Shown: positions 1 to 8,021 of the stretch, piece after piece | How the letters are laid out: each line of letters begins with the position of its first letter | Numbering within the stretch: the first letter of the stretch is position 1 | DNA from: CAYTRP01 sp964625145 | Lineage (GTDB): Bacteria; Sumerlaeota; Sumerlaeia; SLMS01; JAHLLQ01 | Length of the DNA: 25,394 nucleotides | Assembly: GCA_964625145.1 (NCBI GenBank) | Contig: CAZVAQ010000035.1 | Coordinates: 1-25,394, forward strand | Direction: 5' to 3' | Program-made: the position numbers and the translations under genes | The notes under the pieces: generated by a model | The model's input: only the letters and a program-made list of their open reading frames with translations | The model's database searches: none | Told to the model about the DNA's origin: nothing

Positions 1-153
1 AAAGAAATCGCCATGGCCATCAGCTATTGCTCGCCGAGGGAGCATCGCGACCTGCATCGCCTGACGGTGTGGACATCAACATTCCATGAGGATGCCGTCG
101 AGCCTGCCACTTCGACCACAGTGTTGCCGAATGTAAGCCCCGAGGAAGGATAA
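1..153 (+). CDS. C-terminal end of an unknown upstream protein (partial)
   Basis: Frame 1 is open from the window edge to a TAA at 151-153, giving about 50 residues that end in ...VLPNVSPEEG. The stop lies 4 bp before the ATG at 158, a spacing that matches the tightly packed genes downstream, so this is probably the preceding gene of the same operon. The Shine-Dalgarno of the next gene (GAGGAAGG, 142-149) lies inside its last codons. No domain or motif is recognisable in so short a piece, and chance openness over 150 bp in GC-rich DNA cannot be excluded. Confidence 0.5.
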   Translation, partial: KEIAMAISYCSPREHRDLHRLTVWTSTFHEDAVEPATSTTVLPNVSPEEG

Positions 154-157
154 GAGA

Positions 158-3100
158 ATGAAGCGGAGCCGCCCAGCAGGAATCGCGGGATGCCATGCGT
201 TGGCAATTGTCGCCAGTTTCATCATGGCGGGCAGTCCCGCGCGATCCTCCGATGATCTGCTATTCGCGGCGCGCTTCGACGATGGATTTGACGCGGACTT
301 TGCCCGCGGCAATCCGGTTTCCACGCATTCCGACCGTCTTGCACCGGCGGCAGGGCATAATGGCGGCGGACTCATTGTTCCGCGCAACGAGTGGATCCGG
401 TACGACCTGCCCAGCAATCTGTCGCTCCGCGAAGGGACCATCACGTTCCTGGTGAAGCCGCACTTCACGCCCCCTGCATTCAGGCCCGATAATGCCGAGG
501 CATTGCAGTGCCTCTTTGGCATGCGCATTCGTACGGGGCCTGTCTTCGAATTGCGGCTGCGCAATGGAGAGAAGGGCTCCAACCTCGAACTGCTTACAGG
601 GAACAAACCCGGCGAGCAGACGACGCTGCGGTTGCCGGTTGAGTGGCGCGAGGGCGAATGGTCGCGCGTGACGGTGAGCTGGCAACAGCCCGGTCGATTG
701 GCGCTTTCCGTGAATGACGGTGATCCGGTGATTGTGAATGACGCAAAGTTGCCGGATCTCCCCGAGCACATGTTCTATGACCTGTTCCTCGGCACCAACA
801 CCAGTCAATCCGCCCATGCGCGCATGGAGCACTTTGACGGAACGTTGGACGATTTTCAGGTGTTTGGCCGCTGGATGGCGTCACCCATTGTGGGTGAACT
901 TCCGCCGACACCGGCAGTGGCAGCGGCGGAACCACCCGCTGTCATGCCGCAATGGATTGGCCCGGCTCCGCATCGAATCGATTTTGTCGTTGGCGAGGGC
1001 GACGAGCGGTTCGAGCGGTTCCCAATCCGCTTTGATGTGGAGCTGGGCCAAAAGTGGTCGCAGTTGACATTCTCGCAGCGGCGCGAAGCCATCGGTGGAT
1101 TGCGGCTGGTCAAGTCGGATCCGAAGACCGGCAAGCCAATCGCATGGAACGAGCAGCTTTCCGGAGACGAGCGCTACTACATGCCGTTCCAACCGTCGGA
1201 GGAGCTCCTTACTTCCTCCCGCGGTGTTGTTCGATGGATGCATGAGGGACGCGAGTCGGCGGTGTACTCGCTTTACTTTGATCCCGACGCACGGGGTGTC
1301 GCGCCGTTCCCCGATGAGATCCCGATGGTCGGCAACGGCGACCGGCTGCGCACGGGAACCTGGACGACTCCCGGGCGGCTCGCTGTCGGCGCGTGGGGGA
1401 ACTTCGATGTCGTCGACCTCAATGGCGACGGCGCTATGGACATCTGGATGGCCAGCGGCTTTCAGACGCGCTCGTGCTATCACTTGATGAACGGGCACTA
1501 CTACTTCGAGAACCTTGGCTCAGCCGGCAACACGTCGGATATCTACGCGCAGCCCGCCCTGATCATGCGGGGAAACACGCCCACGGGTTATCTTGAGGGG
1601 CAGGTGGTTCCGCAGTTGATCGACCTCAACGGTGATGGCCGGTTGGATCTGGCATTGATCGGCCGCTCCAATCATGAGTGGGCCGAGTTCGAAATGCGCG
1701 GCGGTGTCCCGGTCATCACCGCGATTCATGCGGTCGAATATCGCGGCGAACATCCGGCCCGAACCTTTGGACGCACAAGGCTCCATGATTGGAATGGTGA
1801 CGGCCTTCCCGATATATGGGCGGAGAAAACTGTCTATCTGAACGTGGGCGAGACGGGCCGACCCGTGTTTGACATGACCACGCCGATTGCATTGCCGATC
1901 AAAGGCGAGACGATGGGCTATCTCTTTCAGCCCGTCGATTGGGATGGAGACGGTCTGGTTGATCTCGTCTCCGCGCAATGGCAGCAGCGCATCGAATGGC
2001 ACCGCAACATCGGGACAAGCGATGAGCCCCGCTTTGGCGCCGCGCAGGAGATCCGCACTTTTGACGATCACGCGATCTTCCTGGCGAATCAGCTCTTTGA
2101 CATGAAGGTTGTCGACTGGGACAGCGATGGTGACCTGGATCTGCTATGGGGGTCGGAAGATGGCTGGCTGGGAATGCTGGAGAATATCGCCGGCCCCGGT
2201 CGCCCGCCGCAGTTGCTTCAGACAGTCTTCCTGCAGCAGATGTGGGCCCCCGTGGATGCCGGAACGATCGCGGTGCCGGTGTTGACCGATTGGGATGACG
2301 ACGGTGACGATGACATGATCATCGGCAACTCCAACGAGTTCATCGCTTATTACGAAAACCGTGGCACACAACAGCGACCGCTATGGGCCGTGCAGCAGAA
2401 CATGCAGGCCAGCAACGCGGTCATCGAGATGCGCGCGGGCCCGGAAGGGTCCGTGCAGGGCCCGGAGGAAACCGGCTGGGGATATACCAATCCCGAGGTC
2501 GTCGACTGGGATGGCGATGGACGCCGCGATTTGATCATCAGCGGCATCTGGGGAAATCACACGCTGTTCCGCAACGTGGGAACGCCCGGCAATCCGCAGT
2601 TGCTGCGCGGCCGCTTGATTGATGTGGCGTGGGGCGATCAGGACCCCGCACGGCCGGAATGGATCACGTTCACCCCGCGCGGAAATGAGCTCATCACCGT
2701 GTGGCGCACGCGTCCCGTGGCCATCGATTGGGATCGTGATGGCCTGATGGATTATGTGACCCTGGACCACAAGGGAGACTTGGCGCTCTATCGCCGCACG
2801 CGAAGTGATGGTGGCGAGGTGGTTCTATTGCCGGCGGAGTATCCCTTCACCATCGAAGGGCCGCACGCCCAGGCCATGACGTGGAATCGCCCGCCAAACG
2901 CACGCGACGGCCGCACCGGGCGCACGGTGATCAACCTGGTCGATTGGAACCGCGATGGGTTGATCGATCTGGTTCTGGATGGCATGAATGGCCGCCTGTT
3001 CCTGAACACCACTGACAATGACAACCCTGTTTTTGTCGATCAGGGTGATCTCGTGCGGGAGCGGCTTGCAAACCACAATGCAGCGCCGTACATCCATGAC

Positions 3101-3229
3101 TGGGACGGCGATGGATGGCATGATCTGTTCATGGGAACCGAATCGGGGCAGATCTTCTACTTTCATCGGGCGTACATTGAGAACGCGATTCCCCTGACAG
3201 CCACGTTGGGCATGTCGAGCAGGCCATGA
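158..3229 (+). CDS. Secreted LamG plus ten-repeat FG-GAP/VCBS protein
   Basis: A 1023-aa exported protein of unknown exact role, probably an extracellular or surface binding protein. Residues 1-31 look like a Sec signal peptide with basic start MKRSR and a hydrophobic core. Residues about 35-238 resemble a LamG/concanavalin-like jelly roll, with a GTLDDFQVF motif near the end at 228-236, a common ending of the Laminin_G_3 family. A linker rich in Ala and Pro (249-262) leads to an unassigned domain (about 270-400). From 410 to 1000 there are ten DxDxDG-type calcium-loop repeats of the FG-GAP/VCBS kind, starting near residues 420, 489, 544, 594, 653, 711, 783, 857, 929 and 981 (for example DWDGDGLVDL). 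They probably form one or more beta-propellers. The start is supported by GAGGAAGG 8 bp upstream. Its TGA overlaps the next ATG (ATGA), so it is coupled to the hydrolase. No catalytic motif was seen. The family call is firm; the function is not. Confidence 0.9.
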   Translation: MKRSRPAGIAGCHALAIVASFIMAGSPARSSDDLLFAARFDDGFDADFARGNPVSTHSDRLAPAAGHNGGGLIVPRNEWIRYDLPSNLSLREGTITFLVKPHFTPPAFRPDNAEALQCLFGMRIRTGPVFELRLRNGEKGSNLELLTGNKPGEQTTLRLPVEWREGEWSRVTVSWQQPGRLALSVNDGDPVIVNDAKLPDLPEHMFYDLFLGTNTSQSAHARMEHFDGTLDDFQVFGRWMASPIVGELPPTPAVAAAEPPAVMPQWIGPAPHRIDFVVGEGDERFERFPIRFDVELGQKWSQLTFSQRREAIGGLRLVKSDPKTGKPIAWNEQLSGDERYYMPFQPSEELLTSSRGVVRWMHEGRESAVYSLYFDPDARGVAPFPDEIPMVGNGDRLRTGTWTTPGRLAVGAWGNFDVVDLNGDGAMDIWMASGFQTRSCYHLMNGHYYFENLGSAGNTSDIYAQPALIMRGNTPTGYLEGQVVPQLIDLNGDGRLDLALIGRSNHEWAEFEMRGGVPVITAIHAVEYRGEHPARTFGRTRLHDWNGDGLPDIWAEKTVYLNVGETGRPVFDMTTPIALPIKGETMGYLFQPVDWDGDGLVDLVSAQWQQRIEWHRNIGTSDEPRFGAAQEIRTFDDHAIFLANQLFDMKVVDWDSDGDLDLLWGSEDGWLGMLENIAGPGRPPQLLQTVFLQQMWAPVDAGTIAVPVLTDWDDDGDDDMIIGNSNEFIAYYENRGTQQRPLWAVQQNMQASNAVIEMRAGPEGSVQGPEETGWGYTNPEVVDWDGDGRRDLIISGIWGNHTLFRNVGTPGNPQLLRGRLIDVAWGDQDPARPEWITFTPRGNELITVWRTRPVAIDWDRDGLMDYVTLDHKGDLALYRRTRSDGGEVVLLPAEYPFTIEGPHAQAMTWNRPPNARDGRTGRTVINLVDWNRDGLIDLVLDGMNGRLFLNTTDNDNPVFVDQGDLVRERLANHNAAPYIHDWDGDGWHDLFMGTESGQIFYFHRAYIENAIPLTATLGMSSRP

Positions 3230-4242
3230 GGGTGAGCCACTTAAATATTGCAGCACTACTTGTCGCGCTTCTCGCAGGACAAGTGGCGGCTGCATCTCCC
3301 GCAGCGACACTCCCGACGGGCGATCACGCAACCGGGGTGCAGCCAACCGAGCGGCAAGTGGCCGCCCGCGCCGTCAGCCAGCAACTGTACGATGAGCTTC
3401 CCGCTGACCTGACCATTGCGCGCGACATAATCTACTCCGATGCGGATGAAGAGTTCTGCCGGCTGGATGTTCTTCAGTTGGCGGAACGCGAGGGCTCCGC
3501 GCCGGTGATCCTCAAGTTCCACGGCGGTGGTCTTTCCGGCGGGGACAAGTCGTGGCATCGCGACGTGCTGGCAATGTGGGCGCGCGAAGGCTTCACCATC
3601 GTCACCGCCAACTATCGCATGTCGCCGGAATACACATGGCCCGCGATGATCGAGGACGCCGATGCCGCGCTGCGCTGGATTGGTGCGAACGCGGAGGAGC
3701 ATGACCTCGATCCTTCGAATGTCGTCATCACCGGTGATTCGGCGGGTGCGTATCTCAGCGTCGCTCTCGCAACCATGTCTCCGGAACTGTTTCCGAACAT
3801 CGACACGTCCCGTCCAACGAGTCGCGCTGTTGTGGCCTGGTACGGTGCCTACACCTTTGTGCCGAGACCTGGCATCGAATGGAGCGGCTGGGGGACTTCA
3901 CCGACATGGCCGGTCATGCCGGTTCCCCGCGACCAGGACGTCGCCCTGTGGGAGCTTGCAAGTCCCATCAATCACGTGGATGCGTCCGATCCGCCGATGC
4001 TCCTGATCCATGGTGTGCGCGACTCGGTCATTCCGTACTCGCAATCATTGGTTTTCGCACAAGAGGCATGGCGGAATGAAGCAAAGGTCGAGCTGCGGCT
4101 GATCCCGCAGATGGAGCACAGCTTCCGGCCGGCGCCACCCAATGACCCCACAGTGCCCACGCAGCGCGAGGGCTTGATGCGGGAGTCACGGGAGACGTTG
4201 GAGTTCTTCAAGCGGCACATCGTGCCGGAGCCGGATAAATGA
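3226..4242 (+). CDS. Secreted alpha/beta-hydrolase (esterase/lipase family)
   Basis: A 338-aa hydrolase with a Sec signal peptide (about residues 1-23, cleavage near VAAAS). The oxyanion-hole motif HGGG is at 99-102 and the nucleophile elbow GDSAG at 170-174, with Ser172. The likely remaining triad members are Asp266 in the IHGVRDSVIP segment and His298 in MEHSF. This is the layout of the HSL/BD-FAE-like carboxylesterases, so it probably hydrolyses an ester, perhaps an acyl group on an extracellular polysaccharide or a small ester. The substrate cannot be read from the sequence. The ATG overlaps the stop of the preceding gene (ATGA at 3226-3229), and its own stop overlaps the next start in the same way, so it is translated as part of the secreted-protein operon. 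The family is clear; the role as a polymer deacylase is inferred only from its neighbours. Confidence 0.9.
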   Translation: MRVSHLNIAALLVALLAGQVAAASPAATLPTGDHATGVQPTERQVAARAVSQQLYDELPADLTIARDIIYSDADEEFCRLDVLQLAEREGSAPVILKFHGGGLSGGDKSWHRDVLAMWAREGFTIVTANYRMSPEYTWPAMIEDADAALRWIGANAEEHDLDPSNVVITGDSAGAYLSVALATMSPELFPNIDTSRPTSRAVVAWYGAYTFVPRPGIEWSGWGTSPTWPVMPVPRDQDVALWELASPINHVDASDPPMLLIHGVRDSVIPYSQSLVFAQEAWRNEAKVELRLIPQMEHSFRPAPPNDPTVPTQREGLMRESRETLEFFKRHIVPEPDK

Positions 4243-4658
4243 AGCGCGCCCTCCCCATCGTGGCCCTGCTGATCGTTTGCGCAGTGACCTTGCTGGGTCG
4301 GTCTGCGTGGACATCCCATCGCGGAGAAAATGCAGCCGTCCCCGATCCGGAAGCAGTTCTGTATGGCATCGGTGTGGCGCATCACGGTGCGATCGTCCGC
4401 CTTCAGAGAGCAGAAGGCACCATGGATCCCGCTCTCGATGAAATCATCGCCATCGCCGAGATGAACGACAACGGCCGATGGGCAATACGGCATGCAACAA
4501 CAACGGCGCAGCAGGGACTCTATTTCACCATCGCCAATTCGAATGGCGGTGTATCGGTGCTTTCACCATCGCAGATTGAACTGATACCAGCGGTGCCTTC
4601 CGCCCTGGTCGTTGTGCGACCGGCGCAGGAATCCTCCGACACCTGGAGGATCTATTGA
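4239..4658 (+). CDS. Small membrane-anchored or exported protein, unknown
   Basis: A 139-aa protein that I do not recognise. Residues about 3-22 (RALPIVALLIVCAVTLLG) form a single hydrophobic segment after MK, either an uncleaved signal anchor or a signal peptide. The remaining 115 residues are soluble-looking, with alternating polar and hydrophobic stretches (for example SALVVVRP near 121-128) that suggest a small beta-rich domain. There are no cysteines outside the N-terminal segment and no catalytic motif. Translation is coupled on both sides: its ATG overlaps the hydrolase stop (ATGA, 4239-4242) and its TGA overlaps the next ATG (TGATG, 4656-4660). That arrangement supports it as a true gene and as a partner of the secreted proteins, possibly an accessory or assembly subunit. 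Confidence 0.75.
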   Translation: MKRALPIVALLIVCAVTLLGRSAWTSHRGENAAVPDPEAVLYGIGVAHHGAIVRLQRAEGTMDPALDEIIAIAEMNDNGRWAIRHATTTAQQGLYFTIANSNGGVSVLSPSQIELIPAVPSALVVVRPAQESSDTWRIY

Positions 4659-7600
4659 TGCGTCTCGCATCCCTCCTGATCCTTCTTGTGCTCTCGGCAT
4701 CTCCGCTCCTCGCCCAGGGCTTTCACTATGGGTTTGATCGCTTTCCCCGTGGCGCCAATTCCTTGTCGGGTAGCGGGACCCTGACACTGCAAGGCAATGC
4801 GCTCATCACACTGTCCCCCTTTGACAGCAATGCCAACGGCGAGATCTGGGATGAGCGCGCGCTGTACCTGGGCATCGACAGCGGGTCGCACGCGCGAGCA
4901 ACAACAGGAGGAGCGCCGGGGTTTACGGATCAATACACGGCCGAGGCATTCTTTCGTATCGACAACCCACCCGTCGGCGACGATCCGGTGGCCGCGCGTC
5001 GCGGGCTAGTTCGCATCGATCGGTCGGGCGAGATGAAGAGCACACTCTTCGTCACGCATGTCGATGGACAGACCGTCCTCGGCGCTACGTTGCGACGCTC
5101 CGGCCCATTGGGTTATGCGACCATCCATGGCGTGACTCCACTGCAAGCGGGACAGTGGTATCATGTTCGCATGGAAGTCACCCGAACGACCGGACGCATC
5201 CTGCTCAACGGCGAAGAAGAAGCTGCGTTCTCCAACATCGTGATCGATCCGGTCACCGGCTTCGATACTCTGTGGATTGGAACGGCCGATGGCGCGGCCG
5301 GCGCCTTCGAGGGCGCCTTGGATGAGGTCTCCCTGCTTCCCGGCAATACAGTGGAGGGAACCCTCGACCGCACACCCACTGCACGGCGTGCGTTGCATGC
5401 GGAGCCAAGCCTGTCTATCGAATCGCAGCCTGCGGACGGTATAGTGCGCCTGCACATTGCTGCCAAGGATAACCTGGTTCATCACATCCTCGCAACGAGC
5501 GACAACCCCGTCCACAATCCGAATGGATCATGGCAGCGCGTTGGCTCCGTCACGATCGACGATGCCACGATGATGGCCCAGTGGGAGGAATCGCTCGATC
5601 CGGCCAACGTGACCGAGCGCTACTACCGCGTGGAGACCGAACCGTGGCTCGATACGCCTGCACGCACGGTGAAGAGTGTACTCGCCGACCGGCAGGGGGA
5701 CTTTGACCCATGGAATCAGGTGCGGTGGGCCGATTGGTACACCGACGGCAAGATCACCCGCACGTTTGACATCGACACCTCGGTCCGCTTTGCCAAGCGG
5801 GCCACGCCATGGGACGTCGACCTCTCAGGCCTGCCGGGCAATCCGCCGCGCTTGTTTACCATCACGATGTCGGATGGCTTCGACATCGATGGCAATGGCC
5901 TTGTCATCGATGCGCGATCTGCATTTCTCCGCAGCCAGACTGTGGCCCAATTCCATGCTACCGCGACCGATCTTGGCGCTGAGATTGGCAATCCGAGCGC
6001 CTTCTACTTCGATCAGGTCGCGCCGCTGGAAGATGGCCAATCGCCCAGTCAGATTCGCAACCTGACCATCCGCGGCTTCAACCACGCGCTCGACTTCGGT
6101 CACTCCCACCGGCGCGCAGTTCATGTCTCGGCATGTGACCTGCGCACCAATGCTTGGGGAATCTTTCCCCGTGGGACCGATGTCACGGTGGAGGACTGTG
6201 ACATCCGCGAGAATTTCCAGGGCGGATTCTATGGCGAGTATAACTCCACACGCTGGATCTTCCGCGGGAATCGCTTTCGCGACAACAACCTCAACGGCGG
6301 CTTCTCCTATGCGGACGCCGTCCTGGACGCGTGCCATGGGTATCTGCTGGAAGGTAACACGTTCCTGCCCCCGTCGGCCACGCCCAAGGATTCCCACTTC
6401 TCGGTGACGCTGTATCGTAATCGCGGCGAGGCCGACGATATCCGTGAATGGGCCGCTCGCGACCACATCATCCGCGACAACGTCATCGAAGGACGCAACA
6501 TCGCCATCGAGGTCGGGATTCGCTCCGGACTGATCAATGCGAATGACCGTTCGATGGAGGCCCGCAGCTACGCGGACAACAACCTGATACTGAACAACAC
6601 AATCCGCGACAGCGTGGTCGGAATCAAGATCAACAGCGACAACAACGAGGTTGGCGGAAACGTCTTTGAGAACGTTCAGCGGGAGATCGTCCTGCACGCC
6701 GTGTTCTACAAGAACGCCGGCAATCTGCTGCACAACCAGCCTGGCACGCAGGTGTGGCTGTGGGGCGTACCATCGGACTTCACGGGCTTTGCCCAGTACC
6801 TGCATTACCAGAACCGGCAGGAGCGTTTCATCCCGAAGTCGGACAAGCTGTTCTTTGTACGGACCGGTGAGAATCCGCCGTCGATTGGCTCGCCCGGTAC
6901 GGCAACGCTTGTGGTGGGGGATTCCCTGCTGCGTGATGACAATCCGGGGCAGTACACCGGCAACGGTGGCACACCCGTTGCACTTGCGGTGGGGGATTTC
7001 GCGCGGCATCTGTCCGGCAGCGAGTTCGCCGTCTCCCATGGCAGCCCCAACTCGCAGATCGATTCCACGGTCTATTACTCGATCATCCTCTACGACAGCA
7101 CGGGCTTGGAGATTGATCGTTGCGGCCGGTCCACGATCCCTTGGTCGAGCTTGGCCGCGGGGAACATGCTGCCGGATACTGGCCACATTCTCGAAGACCT
7201 GAACGACGAGATCATTGCCGTGTCCTCACAGGTGAACAGCGCGGGCCGGCGTCCGGTTTATGTCTTCCGCAAGGGTTGGCGCGATCCGGCGGTGACGTTG
7301 GAGGAAAGCAACACGGCAATGTGGAGCGCACTGACAACGGGCGAGTTCCTGACCGGCGGTGATGGATATCAGGAGATCGCTGCTGCCCGTGCGGCCGGCG
7401 GCAGTGATGTGTCGATCGTCTTCCTGAAGCCGACGAACCCTGCCTGGCGCGATGAGCTGACCGTTTTCGCCCCCAACCTGCGCGGTGTGGTTGCGGGGGA
7501 CTTTGATGGCAATGCGGTGAATGGCGATGAAGTGGCCTTGTTGGCGGAGTTCACACCCGGTGTCTTCTCCGTCCGCTTCTTCCGGCGCGGTTCCGCGGAT

Positions 7601-8017
7601 CCGATTGGCGAGATTGCCCCCGGCGGTGCTTCGCCGGCTTGGGCCTCCATCGCCTCGGGTGCGTTTGATCCGGCGCGTCCGTCGCAATCCGGCATCGCGG
7701 TTTCCGCAAGCAACTCCGGGATTGTGACGATCCATTACCTGGGCGATGCGGAGGCGTGGGGCAGTCGTGACATTCCGTCGCACTCGCAGGCCATCAGGCG
7801 CATCGCCAGCGGCAAGGTGACGTTCAATAGCGAATCGGATCCGCTGGATTCGTTTGAAGGTGCCGGCACTTCGCCGGAAGCGACGGCATCTTGGGGCGAT
7901 TGGCTGGCGATTCTGCCGACGCGTCCATCAAGCCAGCGCGTGCCGCTCGTCTGGCTCAATGCTGATCCGCAGGACGAATCGCGCACACACACGCGTATCG
8001 TTCCGATCCTGAGGTGA
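4658..8017 (+). CDS. Secreted LamG / right-handed beta-helix / FG-GAP-like protein
   Basis: A 1119-aa exported protein. The signal peptide ends near SPLLAQG (about residue 20). Residues about 22-228 form a second LamG-like domain ending in GALDEVSLLP. Residues 250-330 are a separate beta-rich module. Residues about 395-695 look like a right-handed parallel beta-helix, with repeated turns such as LTIRGFNHAL, DVTVEDCDIREN, YLLEGNTF, HIIRDNVIEG, LILNNTIRDS and NEVGGNVFENV, resembling the Beta_helix/NosD families. The C-terminal 400 residues carry degenerate FG-GAP-like repeats (DFDGNAVNGDEVAL, LNDEIIAVS, YQEIAAAR). I chose ATG 4658 over the TTG at 4655 because GGAGG (4645-4649) sits 8 bp before it and the TGATG overlap is typical of this operon. 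Beta-helix proteins are often polysaccharide lyases or adhesins. I cannot identify a catalytic triad, so the enzyme role is open. Confidence 0.9.
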   Translation: MRLASLLILLVLSASPLLAQGFHYGFDRFPRGANSLSGSGTLTLQGNALITLSPFDSNANGEIWDERALYLGIDSGSHARATTGGAPGFTDQYTAEAFFRIDNPPVGDDPVAARRGLVRIDRSGEMKSTLFVTHVDGQTVLGATLRRSGPLGYATIHGVTPLQAGQWYHVRMEVTRTTGRILLNGEEEAAFSNIVIDPVTGFDTLWIGTADGAAGAFEGALDEVSLLPGNTVEGTLDRTPTARRALHAEPSLSIESQPADGIVRLHIAAKDNLVHHILATSDNPVHNPNGSWQRVGSVTIDDATMMAQWEESLDPANVTERYYRVETEPWLDTPARTVKSVLADRQGDFDPWNQVRWADWYTDGKITRTFDIDTSVRFAKRATPWDVDLSGLPGNPPRLFTITMSDGFDIDGNGLVIDARSAFLRSQTVAQFHATATDLGAEIGNPSAFYFDQVAPLEDGQSPSQIRNLTIRGFNHALDFGHSHRRAVHVSACDLRTNAWGIFPRGTDVTVEDCDIRENFQGGFYGEYNSTRWIFRGNRFRDNNLNGGFSYADAVLDACHGYLLEGNTFLPPSATPKDSHFSVTLYRNRGEADDIREWAARDHIIRDNVIEGRNIAIEVGIRSGLINANDRSMEARSYADNNLILNNTIRDSVVGIKINSDNNEVGGNVFENVQREIVLHAVFYKNAGNLLHNQPGTQVWLWGVPSDFTGFAQYLHYQNRQERFIPKSDKLFFVRTGENPPSIGSPGTATLVVGDSLLRDDNPGQYTGNGGTPVALAVGDFARHLSGSEFAVSHGSPNSQIDSTVYYSIILYDSTGLEIDRCGRSTIPWSSLAAGNMLPDTGHILEDLNDEIIAVSSQVNSAGRRPVYVFRKGWRDPAVTLEESNTAMWSALTTGEFLTGGDGYQEIAAARAAGGSDVSIVFLKPTNPAWRDELTVFAPNLRGVVAGDFDGNAVNGDEVALLAEFTPGVFSVRFFRRGSADPIGEIAPGGASPAWASIASGAFDPARPSQSGIAVSASNSGIVTIHYLGDAEAWGSRDIPSHSQAIRRIASGKVTFNSESDPLDSFEGAGTSPEATASWGDWLAILPTRPSSQRVPLVWLNADPQDESRTHTRIVPILR

Positions 8018-8021
8018 CGTG

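Noticed and set aside
5825..7186. Minus-strand open frame (453 codons) opposite the beta-helix gene
   Set aside because: The composition is that of an antisense shadow with no motif; the sense strand has clear domains and coupled start and stop.
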